DNA of 64,000 nucleotides from Devosia aurantiaca. GTDB lineage: Bacteria; Pseudomonadota; Alphaproteobacteria; Rhizobiales; Devosiaceae. Under the pieces are notes generated by a model. The model had not been told where the DNA came from and ran no database searches. It worked only from the letters and a program-made list of their open reading frames with translations. The stretch is taken from NCBI RefSeq assembly GCF_011058215.1, contig NZ_JAALFG010000002.1, positions 620,001-684,000 of the forward strand. The letters run 5' to 3'. Positions 20,338-30,116 of the stretch are shown one piece after another (the first letter of the stretch is position 1; each line of letters begins with the position of its first letter). The position numbers and the translations under genes were made by a program.

Positions 20338-21407
20338 TCAATCGAGTGGCGACTGCAGGTGCTGGACTGCGCGAATAGCCGCCGAAGCGCGGTTCTCTAC
20401 CCCGAGCTTGGCATAAACTTGCTCGAGATGCTTGTTGACGGTCCGTGGGCTTAGCCCCAAAATTTCGCCGATATCGCGATTGGCCTTGCCCCGCGCGATC
20501 CACAGCAAAACCTCGCTCTCCCGCTGCGTCAGCCCAAACTGCTGCCGCAGCGTTTCTTCCTGGCCTTTGCTCTGCATTCGCGACAGCCGGAAAAGATATT
20601 CGTCGGATCCAACCGTGCCCAAATAGGCAAACTGAAGCTGGGGGACACGCGCTGCCGCAACAGGCTCCGCGCCAAAGCCCCTCCCCCTGTGGGGAGGGGT
20701 TGGGGTGGGGGTGTCGTGACCTCGCCGCGCTCGGCGTCTGCGGATGTGCCGACACCCCCACCCTCGATCCCTCCCCTCAAGGGGGGAGGGAGGGGCAGGA
20801 GCCGAGGCCACTGGATCAAGATCGAAGCCACTGCTTGTCGCCGCGGAAAGCCACGAGCGAAACCCCTCCGACATCATTGCCTGCCGCGCGGCATCGAACC
20901 CGGACCGCTCCAGCAACCGGTTCGCCTGCGGCGTCGACCACAGCAGTGACCCATCCGCGCCGAACGCCACAAGATGCCGCCCCGCCGCATCGAGCGCAAT
21001 CCGCGCACTTTGTCCCCGTCGCGCGTTGACCAGATGTACCCGGATGCGGGCGCGCAGCTCATCGACATTGATGGGCTTGGAAAGGTAATCGACGCCGCCG
21101 CTCTCGAGTGCATGAACGATATGCTCGGTCTCGGTCAGCCCGGTCATGAAGATGATCGGCACATGCGTCAGTGCCGCCATCGCTTTCATCTGCCGGCAGG
21201 TTTCGAAACCGTCGAGCCCCGGCATCACCGCATCCATCAGCACGACGTCGGGCGTAACCCGATGGACAATGCCCAGCGCAGCCTCGCCGCTGCGCGCGAC
21301 AAGCACGGTTACCCCGTCGTGCTCCAGTGCAGCGGTCAGGAAGCCGAGCGACTCCGGGAGTCGTCGACCAGAAGAACGATGTCCTGTTCTTTCTCAATCC
21401 GGCTCAT
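20338..21407 (-). CDS. LuxR-family response regulator with embedded repeat (frameshift)
   Basis: About 356 residues once one base is added at 21354-21355. The ATG at 21407 overlaps the kinase stop by 14 bases. The receiver starts EKEQDIVLLVDDSRESLG after correction, with the phospho-Asp in VVLMDAVMPGLDGFE and KPIN at the switch. A PAS-like middle part (GRHLVAFGADGSLLWSTPQA) and a C-terminal LuxR/FixJ helix-turn-helix (LTQRESEVLLWIARGKANRD, then LSPRTVNKHLEQVYAKLGV) follow. About residues 204-240 are an Arg/Pro/Gly-rich insert encoded by a genomic paired-hairpin repeat. It is the likely output partner of the upstream NCS1-kinase. Confidence 0.85.
20688..20796. repeat. Paired GC-rich hairpin repeat, copy A, inside response regulator gene
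   Basis: Two inverted units face each other. The left is CCCCTCCCCC-TGTG-GGGAGGGG plus TTGGGGTGGGGGTGTCG. The right, read on the other strand, has CCTCCCC...GGGGAGGG plus GAGGGTGGGGGTGTCG. Some 35 bases separate them. It resembles copies at 26261, 28021 and 60586 in design and core words. It lies wholly within a coding region and keeps the frame open. Confidence 0.85.
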
Positions 21408-24400
21408 GGCCCACCCGCTCAAGCGTTTCGGCATAGGCATCGAAGTCGAACGCCTGCATATGCCGGCGCAGCGTCTCGACCAGTGGCTGGTTAGCTTGAA
21501 CCGTGGCCAGCTCGGTCAACTTTGCCTCGATACCCCGCACATGACCGATCTGCCCCAGGCTGGCCAGCTCGCGCAAGTGCTCGACACCCGGCGACACCAG
21601 CGCTTGCGCAGCCGTCGGCTTCGCGGCCTGTTCCGCATGCAGCCATTCAATCCCCAACTGGGTGCCCAACTTGTCGATCAGCTGCGCAAGATCGAAGGGC
21701 TTGGCCAGCGTATCCGAATGCCCCGCATCCTTGCCGGTTGGATTGGCACCATCGCCGATATTGGCCGACAGCATCACGATCGGTGCCGCGACACCCCGAT
21801 CGCGCAGGGCAGCGACGAGGTCCCAGCCGCTCATTCCGGGCATCCTTATGTCGACGAAGACCAGGTCCGGCGGCATGGCATCCATCAACGTCAGGGCGTT
21901 CGGCCCATCGAAGGCGGTGAGCACGGTGAACCCCAACGGCGACAGCATCTCGCGCATCAGCTCGCGGTGATCCTGGTTGTCGTCGACCACCATAATCGTG
22001 CGCCGCGGTCCGGCATAGCCGATGACCTCCCGCGCCGCGACGCGCTTGGCCGGGCGCTCCACCTTGGTCAGCATCAGTCGCGCCTGGAACCGCGTACCGA
22101 CGCCGACTTCCGAGGACACGGTGATCTCGCCCCCAGAGTCTCGGTCAGCAGCTTGGTGATGGTGAGCCCCAGCCCGAGCCCGGGCGTGAACCGGTTCTTC
22201 TCCGCTTCGCCGCGCACGAAGGGCTCGAAAATATGCTCGATATCGTCCGGCCCGATGCCACTGCCACTGTCCTCGACCACGAAACTTGCCACCTGCATGC
22301 GATAGCCGACGTCGAAGCGGACATAGCCGGCGGCGGTGAACTTGATGGCGTTGGAGAGGAGATTGACGAGAATCTGCCGCAGCCGCTTCTCGTCCGTCCG
22401 CACATAAACCGGCAGGCCCTTGGCCCGGCTGTGCCGGAACTCCAGACCCTTGGCTTGCGCCTGAAGGCGGAACATGTCGACGATCTGATCCAGAAAATCC
22501 TGGATGTTGATCTCGTTGGAATAAACCTGCAGCCGTCCCGCCTCGATCTTGGAAATATCGAGGAGGCCATCGATCAGCCCGGACAAGTGCTCTGCGCTGC
22601 GGCGGATCACCTGTACCGATCCGCGCCGGTTTTCGGGCACGGCCGCGTCGCGCTCGAGGATCTGCGCATAGCCCATGACCGCGTTGAGGGGCGTGCGCAA
22701 CTCATGGCTGAGGCCCACGACATAGCGCGACTTGGCCTGGTTGGCGGCCTCGGCCTTTTCCTTGGCGCGCTGCAGCTCGGCATCGGTGCGCCCATGCGCA
22801 TCGATTTCCTTGAGCAGCAACGTGTTCTGGCGCGAACTCTCTTCTTCCGCCACCAGCCGGCTGTCATGCGCCAGAACCAGGAACCATGTCAAAACGCCCG
22901 CCGTCACTGCCAGCACGAAGAAGACCACCAGAAGCGTACCGCCGACCACGTCGGCCGTGTCCGGCGCCGTTCGGCTGGCGAAATAATAGATCAACCCCAT
23001 GACACCGCTGAGGAAAAGGAGCGCCAGAGCCATCGACACCCCGTAGCGCCCGACCCGGCTCTGGAGCTTGGCGATCGCCCATTCCGGCAGGACGGTCGCT
23101 GCCACGGCATGCGTCTGAGCGCGGAAATGGGCATGCGGCTTGCACATGTCGTGGCAGCGCGCATCGAGCGAACAGCAAAGCGAACAGATCGGCGCGGCAT
23201 AGGCCGGGCACCAGGCCATGTCCTCGGGCTCGAACGGGTGCTCGCAGATCGAGCAGGTGACCGACGGCCGCGACTGCCATGCCTTTCGCGGCTTGCGCGC
23301 CAGGTAATATTTGCCCTTCGTGGCCCAGGCGATGGTCGGCGCCGCAACGAGGCAGACCACGAGCGCGATATAGGGCGCCAGCGCCGCTGCCATCTCGCCG
23401 AAGGCGCCGAAATGGGCGATGAGCGCAATCGTGGTTGCCAGGAGCATCGAGCCGACGCCAACCGGGTTGATGTCGTAAAGATGGGCCCGCTTGAACTCGA
23501 TGCCCTGCGGCGCAAGGCCCAGCGGCTTGTTGATGAAAAGATCGGCCGAAATGGTGCAAAGCCAGCTCATGGCAATGATCGAGAAAATGCCCAGCGTTTC
23601 TTCCAGCAGCCGGTAGATCCCGAGCTCCATCAGCAACAACGCAATGGCGACGTTGAACAGGAGCCAGACCACGCGGCCCGGATGGGAATGAGTGAGCCGC
23701 GAAAAGAAGTTCGACCAGGCCAGCGAGCCCGCATAGGCATTCATGACGTTGATCTTGAGCTGGCTGACAACGACGAACACCGCCATCATCAACAGCGCCA
23801 GCACCTCGTTTGGCACCATGTAGCCAAAGGCCACGGCATACATGTAGCCCGGCTCCGACGCATGCTCGGGCGCGACGCCGACCGAGAGCGCGAGGAAGGC
23901 CAGGAACGAGCCGGCGATCAGTTTGGGTGCGCCCATGACCACCCACCCTGCCCCGGCAAGGAATATGCCGAGCTTCTGCCGCCATTTCGGCGCCCCTTCC
24001 GCCGGCAGGAAACGCAAAAAGTCCACCTGCTCGCCGATCTGCGTCATCAGCGCCAGGATCACCGCCGAAGCCGCCCCGAACTTGGCAATGTCGAACGCCG
24101 CGACGCTCCCGGTCGATTGGACGCCCACGCCCTCGAAAGCGCGCCACAGGTCGAACTTCTCCCAGTCTATGAAGGCGATGAAGATGAAAGGCAGGATGTT
24201 AAGCACGATCCAGACCGGCTGCGTCAGCAGCTGGAACCGGCTGATCATCCTAATGCCATGCGTCACCAGCGGGATCACGGCAATCGCCGAAATGATATAC
24301 CCGATCCAGAGCGGCAGCCCGAAGGCCAGTTGCAGGGCGCTGGCCATGATCGAGGCTTCGATAGCAAAAAGGATAAAGGTGAAACTCGCATAGATCAGCG

Positions 24401-24752
24401 ACGTCACCGTCGAGCCGATATAGCCGAATCCGGCGCCGCGCGTCAGAAGATCGACGTCCACCCCATGGCGCGTCGCATAGCGCGAGATCGGCACCCCGAT
24501 GGCAAGAATGGCGATCGACGCGACGAGGATCGCGATCAGCGCGTTGGTCGTGCCAAAAGATAGCGTAATGCTACCACCTATGGCCTCAAGTGCGAGAAAA
24601 GAGATGGCTCCGATCGCCGTTTGGCTGATGCGGTCATTGGAAAATCGCCTTGCTGACTTGGCCGTAAAGCGCAGTGCATAGTCTTCCAGCGTCTGGTCGG
24701 CGACCCAGCGATTATACTCGCGCCTGATCGGAATGATCCGCTGCCGTGCCAT
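21394..24752 (-). CDS. NCS1 transporter-hybrid histidine kinase fusion (frameshift)
   Basis: About 1,119 residues after adding one base to the C run at 22130-22134. Domains in order (from the ATG at 24752): an NCS1-family transporter-like region of about 12 membrane segments (residues 35-475); a Cys-rich module CSICEHPFEPEDMAWCPAYA with CSLCC and RCHDMC (Cys 500, 503, 515, 523, 526, 527, 533, 537); two more membrane segments; HisKA with His683 in GLSHELRTPLNAVMGYAQIL; HATPase with NLLSNAIKF and DSGSGIG; a receiver with VFVDIRMPGMSGW; and a helical tail. It plausibly senses a nitrogenous solute through the transporter-like domain, as CbrA does with an SLC5 domain. The start is uncertain (24806 is possible). 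Confidence 0.85.
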
Positions 24753-24943
24753 GTTCTTAACCAGTCCGCGGCGCTGCTCAAAAATTCGCCAAGGCCTGAA
24801 TAGCACGGATTTTAAGGCTTTCCAGCCTCTCGTACCGCGCTGTTACGTCAATCGACGTATATGGCTGCGGTTAAGATCTGTCCCACTGTCCCCCAGACGC
24901 CTCCCTTGGTGTCTCGGGGCTCAACAGGTCAGAGGGACTACTC
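24753..24943. promoter_or_regulatory. Divergent promoter region with TACGTC/GACGTA palindrome
   Basis: 190 bases between the NCS1-kinase and urtA. TACGTC-AATC-GACGTA (24844-24859) is a perfect 6-base-arm dyad of the TACG/CGTA type often bound by NarL/FixJ-class response regulators. The adjacent operon encodes such a regulator, so control of both urt and the sensor genes is likely (inference). urtA has GAGGGA upstream of its ATG. Confidence 0.55.
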
Positions 24944-26248
24944 ATGACATTCTTCAGCGCGAAACGCGCTCTTCTCACTGCCGCCATGGCCGGCACGATC
25001 GTCGCATCCGCCGTGCCGGTAATGGCGCAGGACGACACCATCAAGGTCGGCATCCTCCACTCGCTTTCGGGAACGATGGCGATCTCGGAAACCACGCTCA
25101 AGGACACGATGCTGTTCCTGATCGAACAGCAGAACGCCAAGGGCGGCGTGCTAGGCAAGCAGCTTGAGCCCGTGGTCGTCGACATCGCATCGGACTGGCC
25201 GCTGGCCGCAGAACTCGCCCGCCAGCTGATCGAAGTCGATGACGTCGACGTGGTCTTCGGCTGCTGGACCTCGGTCTGCCGCAAGTCCGTGCTGCCGGTC
25301 TTTGAAGAACTGAACTCGCTGCTCTTCTACCCCGTCCAGTATGAAGGCGAAGAATCGCAGCGCAACGTTTTCTATACCGGTGCCTCCCCGAACCAGCAGG
25401 CCATCCCGGCCGTCGACTACCTGATGAGCGAAGACGGCGGCTCGGTCGAGCGCTGGGTCCTCGCCGGCACCGACTATGTCTACCCGCAGACGACCAACAA
25501 GATCCTTGAGCAATACCTGCTCGACAAGGGCGTCGCGCAAGAAGACATCATGATCAACTACACGCCCTTCGGCCACTCCGATTGGCAGACCATCGTCTCC
25601 GACATCAAGGCCTTCGGCTCCGAAGGCAAGAAGACCGCAGTGGTCTCGACCATCAACGGCGACGCCAACGTGCCGTTCTACCGCGAACTGGGCAACCAGG
25701 GCATCAAGGCCGAAGACATCCCCGTCGTCGCCTTCTCGGTTGGCGAAGAAGAACTTTCCGGCTTTGACACCACCCCGTTGGTCGGACACCTTGCCGCCTG
25801 GAACTACTTCATGTCCGTCGACACGCCGGAAAATGAAGAGTTCATCTCCGCCTGGCAGGACTATATAGGCTCGACCGATCGCGTCACCAACGACCCGATG
25901 GAAGCCCACTATATCGGCTTCAACCTCTGGGTGAAGGCCGTCGAAGCCGCCCAGTCGACCGAAGCCGACGCCGTGATCGACGCTATCGTCGGTCTCGAAA
26001 CCCCGAACCTGACCGGCGGCATGGCCACCATGCTTCCCAACCACCACATCACCAAGCCGGTGCTGATCGGTGAAATCCAGGACGACGGTCAGTTCTTCGT
26101 GGTCTCGGAAACCGAAGAGCTCGTCCCCGGCGACGCCTGGTCCGACTACCTGCCCGAGAGCGCCATGCTCGAAGCCGATTGGACCGCCCCGATCAACTGC
26201 GGCAACTACAACACCGAAACCAAGACCTGCGGCGCCGCTGCGCAGTAA
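24944..26248 (+). CDS. urtA: Urea ABC transporter substrate-binding protein
   Basis: A 434-residue periplasmic urea-binding protein of the Leu/Ile/Val-binding fold, with a signal peptide ending AVPVMAQ. Family motifs include KVGILHSLSGTMAISETTLK, VFGCWTSVCRKSVLPVFE, FYPVQYEGEESQRNVFYTGA and AAWNYFMSVDTPEN. It delivers urea to UrtBC. It is the first gene of urtABCDE and faces the NCS1-kinase divergently. A paired-hairpin repeat follows it directly, which may stabilise its mRNA over the downstream genes. Confidence 0.97.
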   Translation: MTFFSAKRALLTAAMAGTIVASAVPVMAQDDTIKVGILHSLSGTMAISETTLKDTMLFLIEQQNAKGGVLGKQLEPVVVDIASDWPLAAELARQLIEVDDVDVVFGCWTSVCRKSVLPVFEELNSLLFYPVQYEGEESQRNVFYTGASPNQQAIPAVDYLMSEDGGSVERWVLAGTDYVYPQTTNKILEQYLLDKGVAQEDIMINYTPFGHSDWQTIVSDIKAFGSEGKKTAVVSTINGDANVPFYRELGNQGIKAEDIPVVAFSVGEEELSGFDTTPLVGHLAAWNYFMSVDTPENEEFISAWQDYIGSTDRVTNDPMEAHYIGFNLWVKAVEAAQSTEADAVIDAIVGLETPNLTGGMATMLPNHHITKPVLIGEIQDDGQFFVVSETEELVPGDAWSDYLPESAMLEADWTAPINCGNYNTETKTCGAAAQ

Positions 26249-26260
26249 GACCCCACCTAA

Positions 26261-26350
26261 CCTCCCCTGCACAAGGGGGAGGAACAGCCGGTGCCAGCCA
26301 TCCACAATCTACTCCTCCCCTCCTCAAGGGGAGGCCGGGTGGGGGTCTCT
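26261..26350. repeat. Paired GC-rich hairpin repeat, copy B, between urtA and urtB
   Basis: Left hairpin CCTCCCCTGCACAAGGGGGAGG; right hairpin CCTCCCCT-CCTCA-AGGGGAGG followed by CCGGGTGGGGGTC. The right unit is identical to that of copy D (60586) except for one C in a C run. It starts 12 bases after the urtA stop. Confidence 0.85.
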
Positions 26351-26390
26351 GGGAGACCCCTAGCCTCTCAGAACAAGGACTTAGCCACCC

Positions 26391-27989
26391 ATGTTGACTC
26401 ATCTCCGCAATCTCCTGGTGGCCGTCCTTCTCTTTCTTGCTCCTGCTGCCCAGGCTCAGCAGATCGATATTGCTGCCAGCGTCGCCGCCATGGCCGAGGC
26501 CAGCCTCAAGGAACTGGCCACCATCGTCACCGACCTCGCCGCGACCGGCGATCCCGCCGTCGTGCCCGCCCTCACCGCCCTCGGCGACGGCGACCTTTAT
26601 GCCGATGAAACCACAGGCCGCGTGCTGATCCAGCGCGGCTCCACCGTCACCGATCCCGTCACGGGCGAACACGTGGAACTGGGCGCCGACGCCGACCTCT
26701 CCAAGATCCGCGTCAACAATAGCCTCCGCCGTGACATCGCCGCCGCTCTCGCCGGCATGACGCTGATGAGCGACAATCCCGCGACGCGCCTTTCGGCCGC
26801 CAACGGCTTCCTCGCCAATCCTGACCCTGCCAACATCCCCTTGCTCGACGAGGCTATTGCTGCCGAAACCAACGCGGATGTGCTGCGCGCCATGCAGAAC
26901 GCACGCGCCCTCACCGTCCTGCGCGACAGCGAATCGAGCATCGAAGACCGCCAGGCCGCCGTGCCGCTCGTCGCAGGCAGCGGCCGCAACGCCATCACTA
27001 TTCTAAGCTCCTCGCGCACCGATGCGCCTGAAGAACTGGTCGCCAGCATCAACGCCGCCATCGCCGGGCTCGAACAGGAACGCGCGGTCTGGGGCGCCCT
27101 CCAGAACGTTTGGTTCGGCGTCTCGCTCGGCTCGGTGCTGCTGCTCGCCGCCATCGGCCTCGCCATCACCTTCGGCGTGATGGGCGTCATCAACATGGCC
27201 CATGGCGAAATGGTCATGCTCGGCGCCTACACGACCTTCATCGTGCAACTCACCATCCGCAACAATTTCCCAGGCCTGCTCGATTATTCGCTGCTGATCG
27301 CCCTGCCCGCCGCCTTCCTCGTCACCGGCACCATCGGTGTCGGCATCGAGCGCGGCATCATCCGCTGGCTCTACGGGCGGCCGCTCGAAACCCTGCTCGC
27401 CACCTGGGGCATTTCGCTGATCCTGCAGCAGACCGTGCGCTCGATCTTCGGACCCACCAATCAGATGGTGATCGCCCCGACCTGGATGGCCGGCTCGACC
27501 GAATTCTTTGGTCTCTCCATCACTTATGGCCGGTTCTGGATCGTCATCTTCGCCCTGATCGTCTTCTTCATGCTGCTTCTGGTGCTCAATCGCACCCCGC
27601 TTGGCCTCCAAATGCGCGCCGTGACGCAGAACCGCCGCATGGCCTCGTCCATGGGCATCCGCACCCCCTTTGTCGACGCCATGACCTTCGGCCTCGGCTC
27701 CGGCATTGCCGGCCTCGCAGGCGTGGCCCTGACGCAGATCGACAACATCTCGCCAAACCTGGGCCAGAACTACATCATCGACAGCTTCATGGTCGTGGTC
27801 TTTGGCGGTGTCGGCAATCTCTGGGGCACACTGGTCGGGGCGCTGACGCTCGGCGTCGCCAACAAGTTCCTCGAACCCTATGCCGGCGCTGTCCTCGGCA
27901 AGATCCTGATCCTCGTCCTGATCATCCTCTTCATCCAGCGCCGGCCACGTGGGCTCTTCGCGCTCAAGGGCCGGGCGGTCGAACAATGA
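26391..27989 (+). CDS. urtB: Urea ABC transporter permease UrtB
   Basis: A 532-residue branched-chain-type permease. A signal-like N-terminus (MLTHLRNLLVAVLLFLAPAA) and a roughly 220-residue extracytoplasmic helical domain precede the membrane core. This is the usual UrtB architecture, longer than LivH. The core starts at FGVSLGSVLLLAAIGLAITF and includes GVMGVINMAHGEMVMLGAYT and the conserved SGIAGLAGVALTQIDNISPN loop. It pairs with UrtC. It lies between two repeat copies. Confidence 0.95.
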   Translation: MLTHLRNLLVAVLLFLAPAAQAQQIDIAASVAAMAEASLKELATIVTDLAATGDPAVVPALTALGDGDLYADETTGRVLIQRGSTVTDPVTGEHVELGADADLSKIRVNNSLRRDIAAALAGMTLMSDNPATRLSAANGFLANPDPANIPLLDEAIAAETNADVLRAMQNARALTVLRDSESSIEDRQAAVPLVAGSGRNAITILSSSRTDAPEELVASINAAIAGLEQERAVWGALQNVWFGVSLGSVLLLAAIGLAITFGVMGVINMAHGEMVMLGAYTTFIVQLTIRNNFPGLLDYSLLIALPAAFLVTGTIGVGIERGIIRWLYGRPLETLLATWGISLILQQTVRSIFGPTNQMVIAPTWMAGSTEFFGLSITYGRFWIVIFALIVFFMLLLVLNRTPLGLQMRAVTQNRRMASSMGIRTPFVDAMTFGLGSGIAGLAGVALTQIDNISPNLGQNYIIDSFMVVVFGGVGNLWGTLVGALTLGVANKFLEPYAGAVLGKILILVLIILFIQRRPRGLFALKGRAVEQ

Positions 27990-28020
27990 GGAACCTGCAG
28001 AGATCTGTCGGCGCCTTCGC

Positions 28021-28114
28021 CCCCTCCCCCTTAAGGGAGAGGGTCGGGGTGGAGGGTGGTGCAGTGGTCCACCGTCGGACCCCCACCCTCATTCCCTCAC
28101 CTCAAGAGAGAGGG
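28021..28114. repeat. Paired GC-rich hairpin repeat, copy C, between urtB and urtC
   Basis: Left unit CCCCTCCCCCTTAAGGGAGAGG plus GTCGGGGTGGAGGGTGG; right unit on the other strand CCCTCTCTCTTGAGGTGAGGG plus AATGAGGGTGGGGGTC. Same head-to-head design as copy A, including the central GTC...GAC junction. It fills most of the urtB-urtC gap. Confidence 0.8.
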
Positions 28115-28169
28115 ATGCACAAGCGCCGCTTGGCACGCGCTTTCTCGACGCCGACCGGAGTTCTACCTC

Positions 28170-29360
28170 ATGCTGACCCAAGCCCTCTTCCGCGCCCTCG
28201 ATCGCAAGGCCATCTGGGTCATCGGCATTTTCCTCGCCGTGGCGATTCTCGTGCCCATGGCTAATCTCCTGATCCCGCCCGGTCAGTTCGGTCACGTGCC
28301 GACCTACCTCGTGTCGCTGCTCGGCAAATACCTCAGCTACGCCATTCTCGCCCTCGCGCTCGATCTGGTCTGGGGCTATTGCGGCATTCTTTCGCTCGGC
28401 CACGGCGCCTTCTTCGCGCTCGGCGGCTACGCCATGGGCATGTACCTGATGCGCCAGATCGGCACGCGCGGCGTCTATGGCAATCCGGTCCTGCCCGACT
28501 TCATGGTCTTCCTCAACTGGAAGGAACTGCCCTGGTACTGGCAAGGCTTCGACAACTTCTGGTTTGCCATGGCCATGGTGGTGCTGGTGCCCGGCATCCT
28601 GGCCTTCGTTTTCGGCTTCTTCGCTTTCCGCAGCCGCGTCACCGGCGTTTATCTTTCCATCATCACCCAGGCGATGACCTTCGCGCTTCTGCTGGCCTTT
28701 TTCCGCAATGACATGGGTTTTGGCGGCAATAACGGCCTCACCGATTTCAAGGACATCCTTGGCACGCCGGTCCAGGCGCAAGCCATCCGCGCTACGCTCT
28801 TCGCCGCCACCGCCATCGCCCTGGCGCTTTCGGTCCTCGTCTGCTCGATGATCGTCAACTCCAAGCTTGGCAAGGTCATGGTCGCCGTGCGCGACGCCGA
28901 AAGCCGAACGAGGTTCCTGGGTTATCGGGTTGAATATGTGAAGCTTTTCGCCTTCACCGTGTCTGCCATCATGGCCGGCATCGCCGGCGCCCTTTATGTG
29001 CCGCAGGTCGGCATCATCAATCCCGGCGAGTTCGAGCCGGGCAATTCCATCGAGGTCGTGATCTGGGCCGCCGTCGGCGGGCGCGGCACCTTAATTGGAC
29101 CCATCATCGGCGCCATCGTCGTCAATCTGGGAAAATCCTGGTTCACCACCGTCTTCCCCGAATTCTGGCTTTTCGCCCTCGGCGCCCTTTTCGTCCTCGT
29201 CACGCTGTTCCTGCCTAAAGGCATCGTCGGTCTCTGGAAGCAGATTTTCGGCAGGGCTCGCGCCGCCCACCCTGACACCACGCCAAAAGCCTCGGCCGAC
29301 ATCGAGCGCGGCGAAGATCCAGCCACCTTTGGCGACGCGCAACCAAGACCGGCGGAGTAA
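28170..29360 (+). CDS. urtC: Urea ABC transporter permease UrtC
   Basis: A 396-residue LivM-like permease. The membrane core includes ILALALDLVWGYCGILSLGH, GHGAFFALGGYAMGMYLMRQ and SAIMAGIAGALYVPQVGIIN, and the family's extra loop with FMVFLNWKELPWYWQGFDNF. The ATG at 28170 (MLTQALFRALDRKAIW) is chosen. The frame extends upstream to 28056, but that part is encoded by the hairpin repeat. GGAG lies upstream of the chosen start. Confidence 0.95.
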   Translation: MLTQALFRALDRKAIWVIGIFLAVAILVPMANLLIPPGQFGHVPTYLVSLLGKYLSYAILALALDLVWGYCGILSLGHGAFFALGGYAMGMYLMRQIGTRGVYGNPVLPDFMVFLNWKELPWYWQGFDNFWFAMAMVVLVPGILAFVFGFFAFRSRVTGVYLSIITQAMTFALLLAFFRNDMGFGGNNGLTDFKDILGTPVQAQAIRATLFAATAIALALSVLVCSMIVNSKLGKVMVAVRDAESRTRFLGYRVEYVKLFAFTVSAIMAGIAGALYVPQVGIINPGEFEPGNSIEVVIWAAVGGRGTLIGPIIGAIVVNLGKSWFTTVFPEFWLFALGALFVLVTLFLPKGIVGLWKQIFGRARAAHPDTTPKASADIERGEDPATFGDAQPRPAE

Positions 29361-29366
29361 AAGCCA

Positions 29367-30116
29367 ATGAGCAAAGCCCTCGACACCATGCTTTATCTCG
29401 ACGGCGTCTCGGTTTCCTTCGACGGATTCAAGGCCATCAACAACCTTTCGATCATCGTCCAGCCTGCCGAAATGCTGGCCATTATCGGCCCCAACGGCGC
29501 TGGCAAGACCACGATGATGGACATCATCACCGGCAAGACCCGGCCTGATGCCGGCGAGGTCATGTTCGATGGCCGGACCGATCTCACCAAGCTCGATGAA
29601 GCAGCGATCGCCAATCTGGGCATCGGTCGCAAATTCCAGAAGCCCACCGTTTTCGAAAGTCACACCGTCTGGGACAATCTGGCAATGGCGCTGCGCAAGC
29701 CGCGCGGCATCTTTGCCACCCTTTTTTACTCGGCCAGCAACGAGGACGAGGCGCGGATCACGGAAATTCTTGAGACCGTCCGGCTCTTGCATCGCAAGGA
29801 CGAGTTCGCCGCCAATCTCAGCCATGGCCAGAAGCAATGGCTCGAGATCGGCATGCTGCTCGCTCAGGACCCAAAACTTCTGCTGGTCGACGAACCCGTT
29901 GCCGGCATGACCGACAGCGAAACCGAAGAAACTGCCAAGCTCCTGCGCGAGATTTCTGTCACGCGATCGGTCGTCGTTGTCGAGCATGACATGAGCTTCG
30001 TGCGCGAACTTGGCTCGCGCGTGGTGTGCCTCGCCGAAGGATCGGTCCTTGCCGAAGGCTCGCTGGATCAGGTGAGCAAAAATCCTGTCGTCATCGAAAG
30101 GTATCTTGGACGATGA
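29367..30116 (+). CDS. urtD: Urea ABC transporter ATP-binding protein UrtD
   Basis: A 249-residue ABC ATPase of the LivG class. Walker [17 protein letters not shown], the UrtD-typical GIGRKFQKPTVFESHTVWDN, signature LSHGQKQWLEIG, Walker B LLLVDEPVAGMTDSE and switch VVVVEHDMSFVRELG are present. It starts 6 bases after urtC, and its TGA overlaps the urtE ATG. Confidence 0.96.
   Translation: MSKALDTMLYLDGVSVSFDGFKAINNLSIIVQPAEMLAIIGPNGAGKTTMMDIITGKTRPDAGEVMFDGRTDLTKLDEAAIANLGIGRKFQKPTVFESHTVWDNLAMALRKPRGIFATLFYSASNEDEARITEILETVRLLHRKDEFAANLSHGQKQWLEIGMLLAQDPKLLLVDEPVAGMTDSETEETAKLLREISVTRSVVVVEHDMSFVRELGSRVVCLAEGSVLAEGSLDQVSKNPVVIERYLGR

Noticed and set aside
22233..24563. Plus-strand open frame of 776 codons opposite the NCS1-kinase
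   Set aside because: The translation is Arg/His/Asp-rich with no fold signature; it mirrors the hydrophobic codons of the transporter domain.
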